A program made the position numbers and the translations under genes. The notes under the pieces are model-generated. The model was not told the DNA's origin. It ran no database searches and saw only the letters and a list, made by a program, of their open reading frames with translations. From Gordionus sp. m RMFG-2023 (Eukaryota > Nematomorpha > Gordioida > Chordodea > Parachordodidae): a stretch of DNA of 64,000 nt. The number at the start of each line of letters is the position of its first letter. The stretch's first letter is position 1. Positions 1 to 14,000 of the stretch are shown piece by piece. The stretch covers positions 1,860,001-1,924,000 of the forward strand of contig NC_088777.1 in NCBI RefSeq assembly GCF_954871325.1, given 5' to 3'.

Positions 1-504
1 GGTGATTGGCATGGCTTAAAATTGTCTAGCAATACCAAATCTTGTATATCATGTCATTTATATTCTATGTACTTTAGTAAGGTACAAGGGGGGCCAGGAC
101 TCGTTTCCTTAGTAAACAAGACGCCTTCTTCTATCTTGTTAACATAGATATCTATCGAAATACATGCATATTTGGGTAATAATGTTAAGTCGATTCTCTA
201 AAATTCGAAAATTATTTTTAAAAAATTTAAAAATCGCCGTAAACGCCGCACCGTAAAGGGCGGGCGACAATGCCCTCTAGATCATTTTTATTTAAGCTAC
301 TCGTAAGAGATGTTTTGATCAAATAGGACGATTTTTTAACCGCTCCGCGCGTCCCGTTTTCCTTATATACTAACAGTCAGGGCCGGACCGTTGAGGGCCG
401 AAACAACCCCCCCCCCCCATACTTTTTTACTCGTATTTTCGGAATACAACTAATTTTTTTTTTGTTATAAAAAAATATTATTTTAACTTCGCCGATTATA
501 TCAG
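1..504. other. ACC intron upstream of first exon in window
   Basis: AT-rich sequence with a 12-base C run at 407-418. No further ACC exon was recognised; the acceptor TCAG is at 501-504. Confidence 0.7.
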
Positions 505-2080
505 TCCGAAAAACCGGACACCATGATGGGCGTTATTTGCGCGTCGATCCACGTGGCGGACCAAACGGTTTCCCTGAGCCTTCAAAAGTTTAAGAACGCC
601 CTATCCAAGGGCCAAATCCTGCCGGCCAACAGCTTGACTCACACGGTTACGGTTGATTTGGTGAGGGACATGGTTAAGTATAGCGTCCAGGTTGCCCATT
701 TTTGGATTATTTTTTTTTTCATCGAAAATGGATCGAGATAGATTCGCTAGAATTCTAGTGGGAAGACGATTTAGAAAGAAGGGAGGGACCCTGGAGGAAA
801 ATGGAGCTAGAAAAGGGGCGAGGACAAGTCACGTGATAAATGAATCGATAAGGGGGAGATAATGTGAAATTTTGTTTCCGAGTTATTGCTTAGAAACCTT
901 CCTAACATAACATCCATGGCCTAGATGGATTCACGATAATTTTAGGAAAGAGATTTAAGAGAGAATGAGAAATCAAGAAGATGGGTTAGAAAAGGGGCAA
1001 GATCATACGGAGGACACGTCACGTTAAATGGATCGATAGAGGGCAGAGTGTAAAATCTTGTTTCCGGGCTATTACTTAGAAACCTTACTATCTTGAGATC
1101 CATACCCTCATCGGGATCCGAAAGTTTTTATATTTTAAAATTAAGTTTTAAAAGTTTCCTCGATAATTGCCAACCCGTGCCTCTATAAGATTCGATAAAA
1201 ATGATTTTTAAATAACAAATATATATATAAAATGTTTAAAAACGTCAATCAGATTTTTTTTTTTCTTACAAGGTTACCAAAACTGGACCCAATACCTACT
1301 TTTTGCTGATGAATGGTTCCTACATCGAGATCGAAGCTCATAGGTAATTTTTAATTTAGTTTTTCGAAAAGCAATTTTATTTACGAAAACCGTTATATTT
1401 TTAGGTTGAGCGACGGGAGCCTGCTCTTCAGCTTGTACAACCAATCCTTCAACAGTTATATCAAGGAGGAATCTGGGGGGCGTAAATACAGGGTGGTTTT
1501 AGGTGGAATTTTCATTTTTTATGGATTATTTATCATTTAATTGATCATAGTTAACTTGGGCTTACTTTTTTTTTAGCCCAATTCGAAGATTCGAGATTAA
1601 TATTTTTTTACCATTAAAACTTAGTTTAAGCCGTTTTTGAAATTGGCGTCAAAGTTAGGTGCTCGGTAAAGTTATTGAGAGTTTTGAAACCGGAACTAAG
1701 AAGGGATTACTTGCTAGATATTCAAGAGATTCGTCCGAATACTAGTAGCACATTGCACATTTTTGTAGGCTTTAGTTTCTCTTCCAATTTTTATAGTTAA
1801 TCACCTTTAATTTCTATTCGTCTGTTTTGATGCGTATAGAACGTTATAATACTCGCTCACGATTTGGCATATTATCGAGACTCGAATGCTAACCGAAATC
1901 GGATAAAATAGTCGCCATTTAAGAATTTGCAGGATTTCCGTTTAAATTAACATTTCCGGCTCATTTTAATGAATGCGATGATTTAAAATTTCAAAAAAAA
2001 AAATATATTCTCAGGTAACAAAACGTGTTGCTTTGACAGAGATGCCGCCGACCCTACAGCCCTTCGAGCCGTATCGCCGG
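505..2080 (+). CDS. ACC: ACC exons 1-4 of window: linker between biotin carboxylase and biotin carrier
   Basis: Exons at 505-690, 1273-1343, 1405-1502 and 2015-2080. Exon 1 reads [19 protein letters not shown], matching the animal ACC stretch that follows the biotin carboxylase domain, and ends KYSVQ before GT. Exon 2 continues [20 protein letters not shown]. Exon 3 holds the conserved [20 protein letters not shown]. Exon 4 gives [19 protein letters not shown] and ends one base into a Gly codon. In the family this is the BT segment, a beta-rich piece that docks the biotin domains together. Phases are 0, 2, 1 and 1 and join without error. Start 505 follows the acceptor TCAG. Confidence 0.93.
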
Positions 2081-5000
2081 GTAACAAATAGAAAATTCCT
2101 TTTTTATCTTTTTTTTCAAATGCGAGATTTTAATCCCTCATGCATGACTCGATATTTATCCGAGTCCACTGAAATTGAAAACGATGACTGGTCGAGGAGA
2201 TATTCTATGTCAACATCTTAATATCTCGCAACCATAGGCGTCGTCGCCAGATCTGGATTCACAAATTTGGGGCGAAAGTTGGTCGTAATTTGAGGATTTT
2301 TGAGGGAAAAATTTGAAAAAAAAAAAATGCGATCCCTAATTAATTTTTACGTATATAAGTAATATTTTATTCTTAGTTTCAAAGTTTTGAATTTCTACTT
2401 CTATGGGTGTAAGCGTTCGCGTTTTGACCAAAAAAATTTGCGTAAGTCTCCCGCTGATGGGGGGGGGGGAGACCTGGCTACTCTCCCCGGCGAAGAGCGT
2501 AAAGACACCCGATAAATTTATACCAGTTTGAAATATGATTTTGGCGATTATATTTTTTATTTTACGAATCATGGAATGATTTTTTTTTAAAAAAATGGAT
2601 ATTCCGGTAAACCATTTTTTTTATTTTCATTTTGAAATATTCGATTTGGAATTTTTTATGACACAAAGAAGAAAAAAATTTATTATACATCTAACTTGTA
2701 TTTTTTTTCTTCCTTAAAGATGGCTAACTCAATATTTTAAGCCAAAATATAGTATTGGCGAAGACACGTGATTTCGCTGAGAGATGTCTCGACCTTTGTG
2801 CCCATCTATGAGCAAAATCTTCAGGGCTTGAGTAATATTTTTCTGGATAGAATATTGATCTTCCTCATCGTTGTTAGGTTCCTGGCTTGGCCAGTTTTTT
2901 TTTCTAACTCCGCTATTCTACATTTTTCTGCTGGGGCATCTTCAATCCAGCATTTTTTTTTGTCATCATCTACTGCCCTTTCATCTAGCTTGGTCTTTTA
3001 TCGAAAACGTACATGTTTACAATATAAATAACAGGTAAACTCTTGGAATATTGCGTCGAGGATGGGTCATTCGTAACGATCGGTCAAGTTTTCGCTCAGA
3101 TAGAGGTTATGAAAATGGTGGTCTCCCTGAAGGTCGAAGAGAGTGGCATGTAATATTGATATTTTTTTTTTTTACTATTCTAAGAAATGACAATGTAATA
3201 TTATAACCTATGTAAATATATATATTTGGTGTGTGTGTGCATGCTAGCGTCGATATGTTATTTTTTCAACTTTACCGAGAGGAGCGTCCTTTAAATATAA
3301 AAAAATTTGATTTTATGGAAGTTGTAGTTCCCCTATGTTTAGAAATACCTAACCCTAAGAATTTCGGAACAATTTTAAAACGTTTTATTTTGAGTTCATT
3401 TATAATTTTTTTTTATAAAAAAACCTATGGAAAAAAAAACAAATATAATTTATATTAAGTTCAAAATGAATTCACGGAGGTTTACTGGAATACATTCGGT
3501 AAAATCAGATTTTATAAATAAACACTGAAAAAAGGATTTAAAGTTGAAAAAAATATAACGCATCGGCACTTCCGCATATATTAACTAAGTTCCCTTACAG
3601 AGGTCAAACCGCCCCGCTCAAATTTTCGAGAAAGTATTTCCGGTTCGTAAATATATTTTGGCGCGAGTTTTTTCCGGTCCGCCCGAAAATATTTGCGCTA
3701 CGACGTTTTGTTGGTTTGCCCCAAAAAATTTTTGTTTCGATCTAAAATTAGAAAGTATCGCGACTAATTTGATACATAGCTCTATCTTTAAGTCCCAACG
3801 CTTGTGGGATTTGTTTCATTCAGCTCAATAAGGATGCCATTTTATCTATGTTTTTCCCGAAAAAATTACCTTACAAAAGATTGCGCTACGTCAAGAGACC
3901 AGGGGCCATCTTAGAAACCGGAACTCTCATAGCTAGGATCGAGATATCCGATCCCAAGAAGATCAAAAGAGTAAAATAAATTATACATTGAAAGCCTTAA
4001 TTACTAACATATAGCCTCGAATAGGGGTTGGTAATATACATTCTCTCGCTGTTTCTTTGACCCCTTTCTTCCACATTCTTTTTTACTACTTCTTCAGATG
4101 CCCATGGGATACGGAATTTTGTGGGAAGGAGGGTTAGAATTTGTACCATCGACTTTCTTTTTGCTTTTCTAGGCCTTAATACTATCTCTAACTTCGAGAC
4201 CATTTTCGATATGCAAGCTAAAGGATTTCCCTATTAACCTTAAGAGTTAGCTGACCCACTTATCCTTACCTAGAAACTTGGGTTATATCTCCGATTTTAT
4301 ATATTATTTATTTTTTTAAATTATTTACTCCCCAAGGCCAGCAAATATCTCGGAACATTCGCCCAGGTCACTCCACCAATCGCGCCTGCTCCCGCTTTTC
4401 AAAATGTTCTCGGTAGGAGGACCTCTTCCATAGATTTCAGGAAGAGCTCTCTAGAATTTCCTAACATAGCGGTCGATACGGAAACCGTCGGCGGCAACGT
4501 GGGGGAAGAAAGGCTCAACCGCATTTTCGAAGGCCTTAAATCCAAGTTGGAAAACATGTTGAACGGGTACGATCTGCCCGAGCCTTATTTCACCTTGAAG
4601 TTGGAATCCACCGTGGACGCCTTCATGAAATGTCTCAGGGATCCCAAACTGCCTCAACTGGAACTGGAGGTACGTTCTTATACTTTATATCAGTGAATGG
4701 GGAAAGATAATGAGGATACATGATTCAATATTATATTTTTTAATTCGAATTCACCCAACCATTTTTATGCGTTCATTCCGTGTCGAAGGAAATAATTTCC
4801 TCCCTGAACGGTAGGATTCCGGCCGAGTTACTCTCCCACATCGTCAGGTTCAAGGTGAGCTACGGTTCCAACATTACGTCCATGCTCTGCCAGTTTCCCA
4901 GTCAGGGCATCGCCAGGGTTATCGACGAATACGCTGCTCGGTGCTTGGAAAAGCGGAGCGCTAGAGACGCCTTCTTCGCTACCGTTGCTCCATTGGTTAG

Positions 5001-8000
5001 ACTCATTCAAAGGTAACCCTTATTCCTACCATTCAAACATTGAGAAAGGGCGATAAGAGAGATCGGAAGAAAACGAGGAGAAGCAACATAAAGAATGTGT
5101 ACGAAGATAAATATTGGTAGGAAGGTGCATTGCTAAATTATCAGTTATACGATGTTAATCTTACCCATTTATAATTGCATTTTTTTTTAAAACTTAAACC
5201 AGATATCGCAATGGCATTAGAGGCCATATGAAGTTGATGGTTCAAAATCTGCTCAAGCAATACCTGAATGTCGAGACATATTTCCAAAACGGTTCTTACG
5301 ACAAATGCGGTGCCAAGTTGCGCGAAACGCTCTACAAAGAGGATCCTGATATGGCTCTTTCCTGCTTCACCGCCCACGCTCAATGCGAGAAAACCACTCT
5401 GATAGCGTTGGCCCTTATAGATCATCTTTGCAGGTAAACGTCATCGTTATCACGAAATCTATCGGCTAAGAATTAAAACGTCAATCAGTTCAAACAATTT
5501 TCATATATACAGATCCTAATCTATACTAGGCCACAATCTAGGAGGTGGGGGGGGGGGGGTTAGAATAGGAATTGATCCTATGTAATAGTCAAAATTAGAG
5601 TTTGATTTCACTTAAGAAACAAGTAACGTTATTGGTTTAAAATGAGGCATAACGAGTTGTAATCTTCTTCTTAAAGATTTCGGCAGAACAACAGCTGATA
5701 TTTTTTTTTCTTCTCTCGCGTAAATTTTCTTTATAATCGATCCTTAGATACGAACCGGGTCTCACGGATGAATTGAACATAATATTCGGGCACTTGGCGA
5801 ACTTGTCGCAAGCGGTAAACGGAAAAGTTGCACTGAGAGCTAGACAAGTACGCGCACACTTTTTCTATTCCATTCTTTTTACGTTCCCTTCCCCTCTCCA
5901 TTTTTTCCCCAAATCGGTTTTCGTGTTGTCCGGAATAACTCTAAGGTAAACAGATCCAAGTTGTTAATTCGGAACTCTGCAGACCGGTTACAATTATATC
6001 TCAAAGATTCGAATATTAAGGCCATTTTTTGAAACGATCCAATCCGATTCGATCCGCGCCATTGGCTAATCCCACTCCTTATTAGGAACCCTACTATAAA
6101 TTCGGACATATTTTAATGTTTTATATTTTCATTTTTAATTGAAGAAAATTAGACGACCAGTTAATCAAATAATTTTTTTTAAGGTTTTGATAGCTTCTCA
6201 TCAGCCATCTTACGAACTTAGGCACAATCAAGTCGAAAGCATATTTCTATCTTCCATCGATATGTATGGTCACGAATTCTGCCCAGAAAATTTACAAGTT
6301 TTTTCCTTAATGTCCATAACCTTTTTTTTTACAATCCCGTTAGTGTTGTTAATTTACTTAAACTTTGACCATCTCTTATTGTGGCATGGAGTCAAGGTTT
6401 TAGCCAAAAAACTGAATTAAGCTCCTAAGTTGAGTCTCGACTCAAAGATCGATTCTAATATTTTTGGGATAAAAATTATGGCCACGCTGTCTTATAGTTG
6501 ACTAAAGTTAGGCGGCCGTTAATGGTCTCTCTCCCACCTTTTGAAAGGTACTACACGTAATGTTCGATATCGAATAGTACTTCCCATAAATAGATTTTTA
6601 TAATTAAAGAAGAAGAGCGAAGTTGAGAAAGAAGGAAAGTAATAAACAGAAAAATACATCCAAGAATGGAACTTTTATGATTCGTTCCTCGACATTTAGT
6701 CGTATTTGTTCCTCAGTTTTTTTTTGAAGTCAATATATATTTTCGGCGATCTGGCCTTATACATGATCATAATTTTGATACTCAAAATAAAATTGAAATT
6801 TTTTTTCCTTATTTTTTGTGAAGCGTCTCATATTTTCGGAGACTGCCATTTTCGACGTTTTGCCCGATTTTTTCTTCCACAAAAACAAGATCGTTAGACA
6901 GGCCTCGCTCGAAGTAATTATCTAGCGCATTTCTAATAATCTTCCTATAAAAAAAAAATTCGGTTAGCGATCATTCCCACCTTAAAACCTAAATGTGATT
7001 TTTCCTGAGATATGCTGAAAATAATGCCACACATTTATTTTGATATCAAAATTAGTGAAAGATCAATTTTCCGGATCCGAAAACCGGAACTCGATCTACT
7101 CTTCGCGTTTATCCGGGTCCGATATTTGATCTTGACTATATTATGTAAATGATTATTTACTCTTTTCAAGGTATACATACGGCGCGCCTATATAGCTTAC
7201 CAGCTCCATTGCCTCATGCATTACGAGTTGAACGACGATATATGCGTAGTCGAGTTTCAGTTTATCCTTCCTTCCTCCCACCCAAACAGGTCTCTTTTTT
7301 TGTGTTTTTTTTTTATATTTCCGGGAAATGGTCCTAGATAGGATGGTATTTGCTCTACTTGTAATAATTAGAATATAATTTACGAACCACGTTTTTTTTT
7401 AGCGTGTTCACCTCGCTCAGCCACAACGTGATCAAAATTTGTGATCCTTCTTGGTAGTTACCTTTGTCGGCTTCTTCTTGGAGTGAAGGAGTGAGTTTAA
7501 ATCCGGGTTTTTTTTTTAAAAAAAATTTTGACCAACTCCTATAGTTCTGTTAAAGCTCTATTTGAATAGGAAATTGGTAAGACATCTCTACCCCCCCCCC
7601 CACATCGATTTTATAATGATTTTTATTTGAAAAATAGGGCGATGGTTCCGGCTCGGCAACAGGAGAGGCGTATGTCTAGGATAAACGGCGAAAACATTTC
7701 CGTTTACGCTCAACGCATGGGAGCTATGGCAGCTTTCACGAGTTTCGAACAATTCGAGAAGTATGGAAACCATTTTGTTTTTTAATGGAAGATGATACGC
7801 CACGCGTAATACTGTCAATTAGAGCGCGGTAGTGTCAAGCCCGACTTATCGAAAGATGGGCCTCGTTAAAGGCGGGTCTTTTCGAGAGCCGGGGCAAAAG
7901 CTAAAATTGTCACGAATTAACGTGATAAATTTTTTTTTCTTCATTATACACGAAAGGTACTTCCCTCTGATCTTAGAAAAGGTGTCAATCATGGATGCCC

Positions 8001-11000
8001 ATATACCTAGGTTGATAGATCCGGACACTGGCTCATTTTCTCAAGAGCAGGTAATTCATCATTTTTTTCTTAAACATACATTCGAACAAAAGCCTTTCCT
8101 TTTTTTTTGGTTACCGAAACATCCAAAAAGGTTTATTTGAAATAAACGCGGGAGTTTGGTTGGGCGTAATTGTACATTATATATATCTTACCCACAAATG
8201 ATGTCACGGAACTTGTACTGACTTTTTTTTCGCGTGAACACATTGCGACTTGTTTATTAAACTGAGAGGTTCTCGGTGAACGATCTTTGACAATGATAGG
8301 CGAAGCGGATTTTATGATTCTTGCAAAAAATTTTTTACTGTCATTACACCTTAAGAACGAAAGAGGTTGCACCATTTTTTTATTGACAAGTTACCTTTAT
8401 TTTTAACGGTAACTGAACTTGTTCCACTATTTTTCTACCTATCCAATATCGATAATTGCATTTGGTCTTATTAATCATTTTAATAATCAGCTGGTATTTC
8501 GTAATTTATTCTTTCAAATATCATCATCCAATACCTTATTTTTATAATTGATTTTTATGTTTCTCGAGGATGCATAAACAAATCCTTGAGAAAAAAAATT
8601 GCCAGATATTTAAATTAAAAATAAAATCAGGCATGAAAGTTAATGAATCCTGCAATATATTAAAGGGTTATTATGCGTTCGAACAAACGAAAAACCTGAC
8701 AGACCCCTAACAGTTTCTATCCTATCCCCCAAATTCATATTTATTTTTTATGAACCTTGTTTCGAGATTTTTAAAATTGAATAAAATAAAAAAATGATCG
8801 AACCCCGGTCAATTCTTGATTACAAATTATTTTTTTTGTAACTTAACGAGAGTATCGAAATACTTTTTTTTATCGAGACTTTGTTAATAGTCACCCACGT
8901 CCCATCTATGAGTAAAATCTTTAGGATAGCGTAATATATTTCTGAAAAGAATATCGAGTTAGCCGTTTTTTTAAAAAAATTGCTCAAATCCGCCATCAGA
9001 CCCGACCCAAATTTTTTTAAAAATATATGTTCGGGCCAATATTCAGGACTCAGTTTGATGTATAACTTGAGTTACTATTTGTTGATACCATCATGCCTAA
9101 CAACTAGAAATTAGTTGATTGCTATGTACCTCCTTTTCCTTTCCACAATAAACTTAAAGGTTTCAGACTCTTTTGGTTTAAACGTGACTAGTCCTGCCGA
9201 AAGCTGCGTGACAGAATTTAGTTTATTTTGTGTCGAGTAGAATATCTTTTAAGGAGTAATTATAATAATAATTGTAAAAAAAATTTTGGTGATATTCTGT
9301 GATGATGATTTCACGGAACCATGCTTATTTGAGGCCGTTCTCCCTATGCACCACTAGAAATATATAGTTTTTTTTTAACAAAAAAAGATTATCTTGAAAT
9401 AAATAGATCTAATCATGAAATACTTTAAGTGGTTTGTTCTTGTTGCATCACGACAATGTGATGAAGGTTCTGCACTGCTAAGGCTTAACTCACAAAGCCT
9501 TTTAATGAGCTAGTGTTGTTAAGCGACTCGATTTGAATCCATTCTTAGAAACGTCGAACTCGATATTTTAACCAGGAAAAATATCGCCTCACCATCGAGA
9601 TTTTGCTAACAGACTCCGAAACTTTGGCATCTTTGAGTAAAATCTTCAGATTTGCATTGATATTTTAAATATTTGCCTGATTAAAAAAAAAAACTAGGAA
9701 GCTATTTATTTTTTTATAAGAATGTAATTTTTTGATTCAAAATTTTTAAGAGTAATTCTTATATATATATTTAGTCATATTGAGGGGGGGGGAACTGTTA
9801 GGTGTGGTTATTTTCCCCATAATTTTTATTGGAAGTCTTTTTTAGGGTCCATGTATTGTAAACCTTCTCCCCTGGCTACGCCTATGTATTTAATAATTTA
9901 TTATTGTCATCATAAAATATTTCTTATTGCTAATAAAAAACGCTCATTAGATTGGACATTGAACACTGAATTATAGCCTTAAAACCTGGAAGACCCAATT
10001 GCTACATATTTTGATCAATTTGAAAAAAAAAATAATATATTTAACACGATCTGTAAAACATTATGCAAAAAAATTATTAAAATTGGAAAATTGATCTTTC
10101 AATAAACTCGTTAACATAATAAGGAGACCACGTAAATTTACTATATATACCTCAAACTTTGAAAAAATATCAATGCAGCCCTAATTTAAATCATTACAAA
10201 AAAGGTTTGATTGTTTGTTTTTTTGAAAACCACCATTTTGATTTTTATAACCACGACCCCCTCCCCCTCCTTATACAATTTACTTCATCAAAAGCCGTCC
10301 CAATCCGAGGAACCGATACTCATACTCAACGCCGCCATTAGCCTGACACCTGTCTCTTCCACCCCCGGGTTATCTTCGTCCACAAAGACCAACGTCCCCT
10401 CGGTCCACATGGAATGCGCGGCATCCTTGACTAGCCGGATCAGGCCCTCTCTGCGAGAAGACGACGCTATAGCTCTGAAGTTCGAGAGATTCTGTCAGAG
10501 CCAGCGCGACGTATTGAAGGCCAAGGGCATAAGGAGACTCACATTTTTGATCGTTACGGGTCTAGTCGGGATCACGCCAACTACACAAGAAGCTCGAGAC
10601 AACAAGGTCAATGTAAGTAACTCGAAAGAAGTAGGATTTGTAATTTAGAAAGTGTAAGAATCATTTTATTAGTGCGAGACAGAGCTGAGGGAGAATTTGT
10701 AGATTCGGAAAAGTTTAGTAAGTATTTTATAAGCGTGGGACATTAAGTTAGTGAGAGCTGGTAAGAGCTTTACCTTGTTGCCGATAATCAGGACGCGAGA
10801 AGAGATGGATGACAAGTTTATTGGGTGGAAAGGGATATGCTAAGTTTATAAAACGCATTTTTTTATATTTTTTACTTTTTTAAGACCTAAAAAAATGAAT
10901 TTATTTTGCTATATCAGCACCAAATGTTCCCCAAATATTTTACGTATCGCCTAAGGGACGATTTCAAGGAAGACAGAGTCTACAGGTACCTGGAGCCGGC

Positions 11001-14000
11001 CCTCGCCTTCCAGCTCGAAATAAACCGGATGAGGACTTTTGATCTCGAAACGATTCCCACCGCCAATTACAAAATGCACATGTATTTGGGTAGAGCCAAG
11101 GTTTGCTAAATCTTTCTCTCTCTCTCTTCTCTTCTCTCTTTCTCTTCTCTTCTCTTCTCTTCTTCTCTTCTCTTTCTTCTCTCTTCTCTTCTTCTCTCTT
11201 CTTCTTTCTCTTCTCTTCTCTCTCTTCTCTTCTTCTCTTCTCTTCTCATGAGATAAGGAAATTATTTGCAATTCGTATTCTTATCAAGGATATCCTTTCC
11301 CTAGTCGGTACCTATATGGCTCCATGTGAGTTTCGAGTAATTATGGTTACCTCACATTTTAGAAAGAAAGACCGTAAAACGTTGCAAATGATTTTCCGGG
11401 TTTCAGGACCCCAGGGAATCACTATTGCCATACTGTCTGAGTCTAACTATAATTTACGCTTGAAGTGGTAATCTAAGAAATGGATACCTTATTATTTATA
11501 AAATAAGGAAATTATTTACGTTAAGTGTTCATATCAAGAATATCTATCCTTTATTACGAGGACTGTAAAACGTCACAACTGATTTACTGGGTTTTGAAAC
11601 CACAGGGAATATCTATTGCTATCATGTCTGAGTCTAAGCTATATTTATGCTAGATGTGACTAAAATGAAGAGATATACCCTATTATTTTTTATAAAAATA
11701 AATGACTTTTCTTTGCCATGAAAAATAAATAGGTGGCCAAGGGGAGGGAAGTGAACGATTATCGATTTTTCGTGCGGGCCATCGTCAGACATTGCGATTT
11801 GGTATCCAAGGAGGCCTCCTTCGAGTACCTTCAAAATGAAGGTAAAGTATCATTATTCAGTTAATATTCTCTCGTTTCTTATTGGCCCCCTAGCAAGATT
11901 CACTAATTAGTCCTAAACAGAGTACCAAATATGATTGGTGGAGACCATTTTGATGACCGGACACGTGGAACTCGTGAACTCGGGAAATTATAAAAAATGA
12001 ATAAATTCTGGCCACTTGGGGGTCAATCCTTTCAGAGGTCTTCGGCCTTAATCTCAGTAAAATAGTCCTGGCGATATTTAATATTAGATAAAGAATTCCC
12101 AAAGCCCACCTATATAAGTTTCAAAAAATATTCCCCAAGCCCATATCCAATAATCTAATTTATTGTATTCAATAAAAATAAACAATATTTTAAGTGTATA
12201 TTATTTATACAATCCTTTTTGTTTACGTTACGGGAATTTATTAGAAAATATTGAAATATATTTTCTTTGAGTTAACTTATCATCGATACATACAAGTATA
12301 ATCGATCAGAGAACAAGGTCCTACAGTAGTAAAACTAAAAAACCGGTGTCGTTAAACGACTCGATTTGCGCCGATTTTTGAAAGCCGCTAACTCCGTATT
12401 TTAGCCCGAATAATATTGCACAAGCCCGAATAGTTCGCTCATAGATGGCATAAAGGTTTGGACATCTATTAGTCAAATCTCAAGGCATAGGCAATATTTT
12501 TCCGGCTAAAATACGGAGTTTACCGTTTTTAAAACATCGGCTCAAATCGGGCCGTTTAACAACACCACTAAAAACTGACAAATTCGGGTTTTTTTTTACC
12601 CATACCCGTGTGACATCTTATAATGAACGAGCCAGATATAATCCATTTTTTTTGACTTGATTAAAATAATCTTAGGTGAACGGATCTTGCTGGAAGCGAT
12701 GGACGAACTGGAACTGATATCTTGGCACCCCGACGCCAAAAAGGCGGACTGCAATCACATTTTCCTCAATTTCGTGCCGACCGTCGTCATGGACCCCATC
12801 AAGATCGAGGAAAGTGTCCGGGGAATAGTGGACCGGTATGGCCACCGGCTTTGGAAGCTCAGAGTTTTGCAGGCCGAAATCAAGGTGGCTGTTAGGTAAA
12901 TATAATTTTATCTGAAAGTTAGATAAATGAGCAGAATAAAGGAATACGTGTATGCAATGACATATGATAATAACCCTAGACTGAGGGCGCGTACATCAAA
13001 AGTGTACGTCGGCGAAAACAGTTGGGGACGCCATTTTGATTACCCATATCATAAACAGCAAGGCCAATTCGTTATGTCTCGCGCAAGCCTTATTGAAGAA
13101 TTGCCTGATCATCGAGATGAATGGTAGTTTTTTAAATACGAGAATATTACCCTATAGGTTACCAAAATGGCGGGTCCAGCTGATTCGCATTCAATATGAA
13201 TGCATCGTCAGTCTAGGTATTATTATTATGTGTCATTGCGTGTAAACCGATATTTATTAAATCGGCGCCATCAGTCGAATCAAGATTATATAGGCTAGCT
13301 CTACTCCATACCAAGTCCGAATAAAACATTTTGAATAATTATAGGTGACAATATGTCCCAATTAATTTTTATCTATCATTTTTTCGATCGAACGCCTCTC
13401 TAATAATGCACGATGATTCGAAAAGAAAAAAAAATACGAGGTCATTCCAACAAAAGGAAGAAGATTATGATAATGGGTCATTCCATACCGAATCGATCAA
13501 AAAATTCTTTTAATCTATAACTGGACAAAATTTTAGCCTCCTCTCCCTAGCTTTTATACTTTTGGAGATATCTAAGGGTTCTAAGCATTCTTTTTTTCTG
13601 CCAGTGTTTTATATTCCATAATTTAATGATTGGAATTCAAAATTTATTTATTTTTTTAGAATTTTTTTTAAGATAAAAAGGTATATTCCTTATTTTGATA
13701 CTAGTTCATTTTTCGTATTCAATTCCCTAATTTTATAAATTAATTCACCTATTTAATGATTTACGACACTCGCAAACGCAAATAAAGGCAATTTCTTTTA
13801 TGCTTTCACCTTAGATATCTAAGTATGAAAGCTAGGAGGCTAAATTTTGCCTAAATATAAGATTATAAGAACCTGCTGCTCCTACTCCTATCTCTTCGTT
13901 AGTTCACTCTAGAACCCTAGTATATGTGAGGGTTTTATAGGAATATTAGCCCAAATTAAAAGGGTTCGGTCTTTATCTTTTTTGATCGATGGCATGGAAT

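Larger units (their letters stand above)
8051..10294. other. ACC intron 16, 2.2 kb
   Basis: Between exons 16 and 17. Holds family 2 pieces at 8850-8992 and 9511-9700, and a short G run near 9784. Nothing else was recognised; open frames at its left edge are extensions of exon 16. Confidence 0.7.

Noticed and set aside
523-741. Stand-alone 72-residue gene starting at ATG 523
   Set aside because: It is an internal ACC exon (505-690); the conserved frame extends upstream of the ATG, and the last residues read into the intron past the GT at 691.
8780-8830. Possible tRNA because of a B-box-like phrase on the minus strand (GGGGTTCGATC)
   Set aside because: No pairing T-arm, acceptor stem or A-box could be built around it.
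10951-11251. Open frames rich in Arg/Glu/Lys or Ser/Leu/Phe
   Set aside because: They run through the CT-rich microsatellite and the antisense of exon 18.
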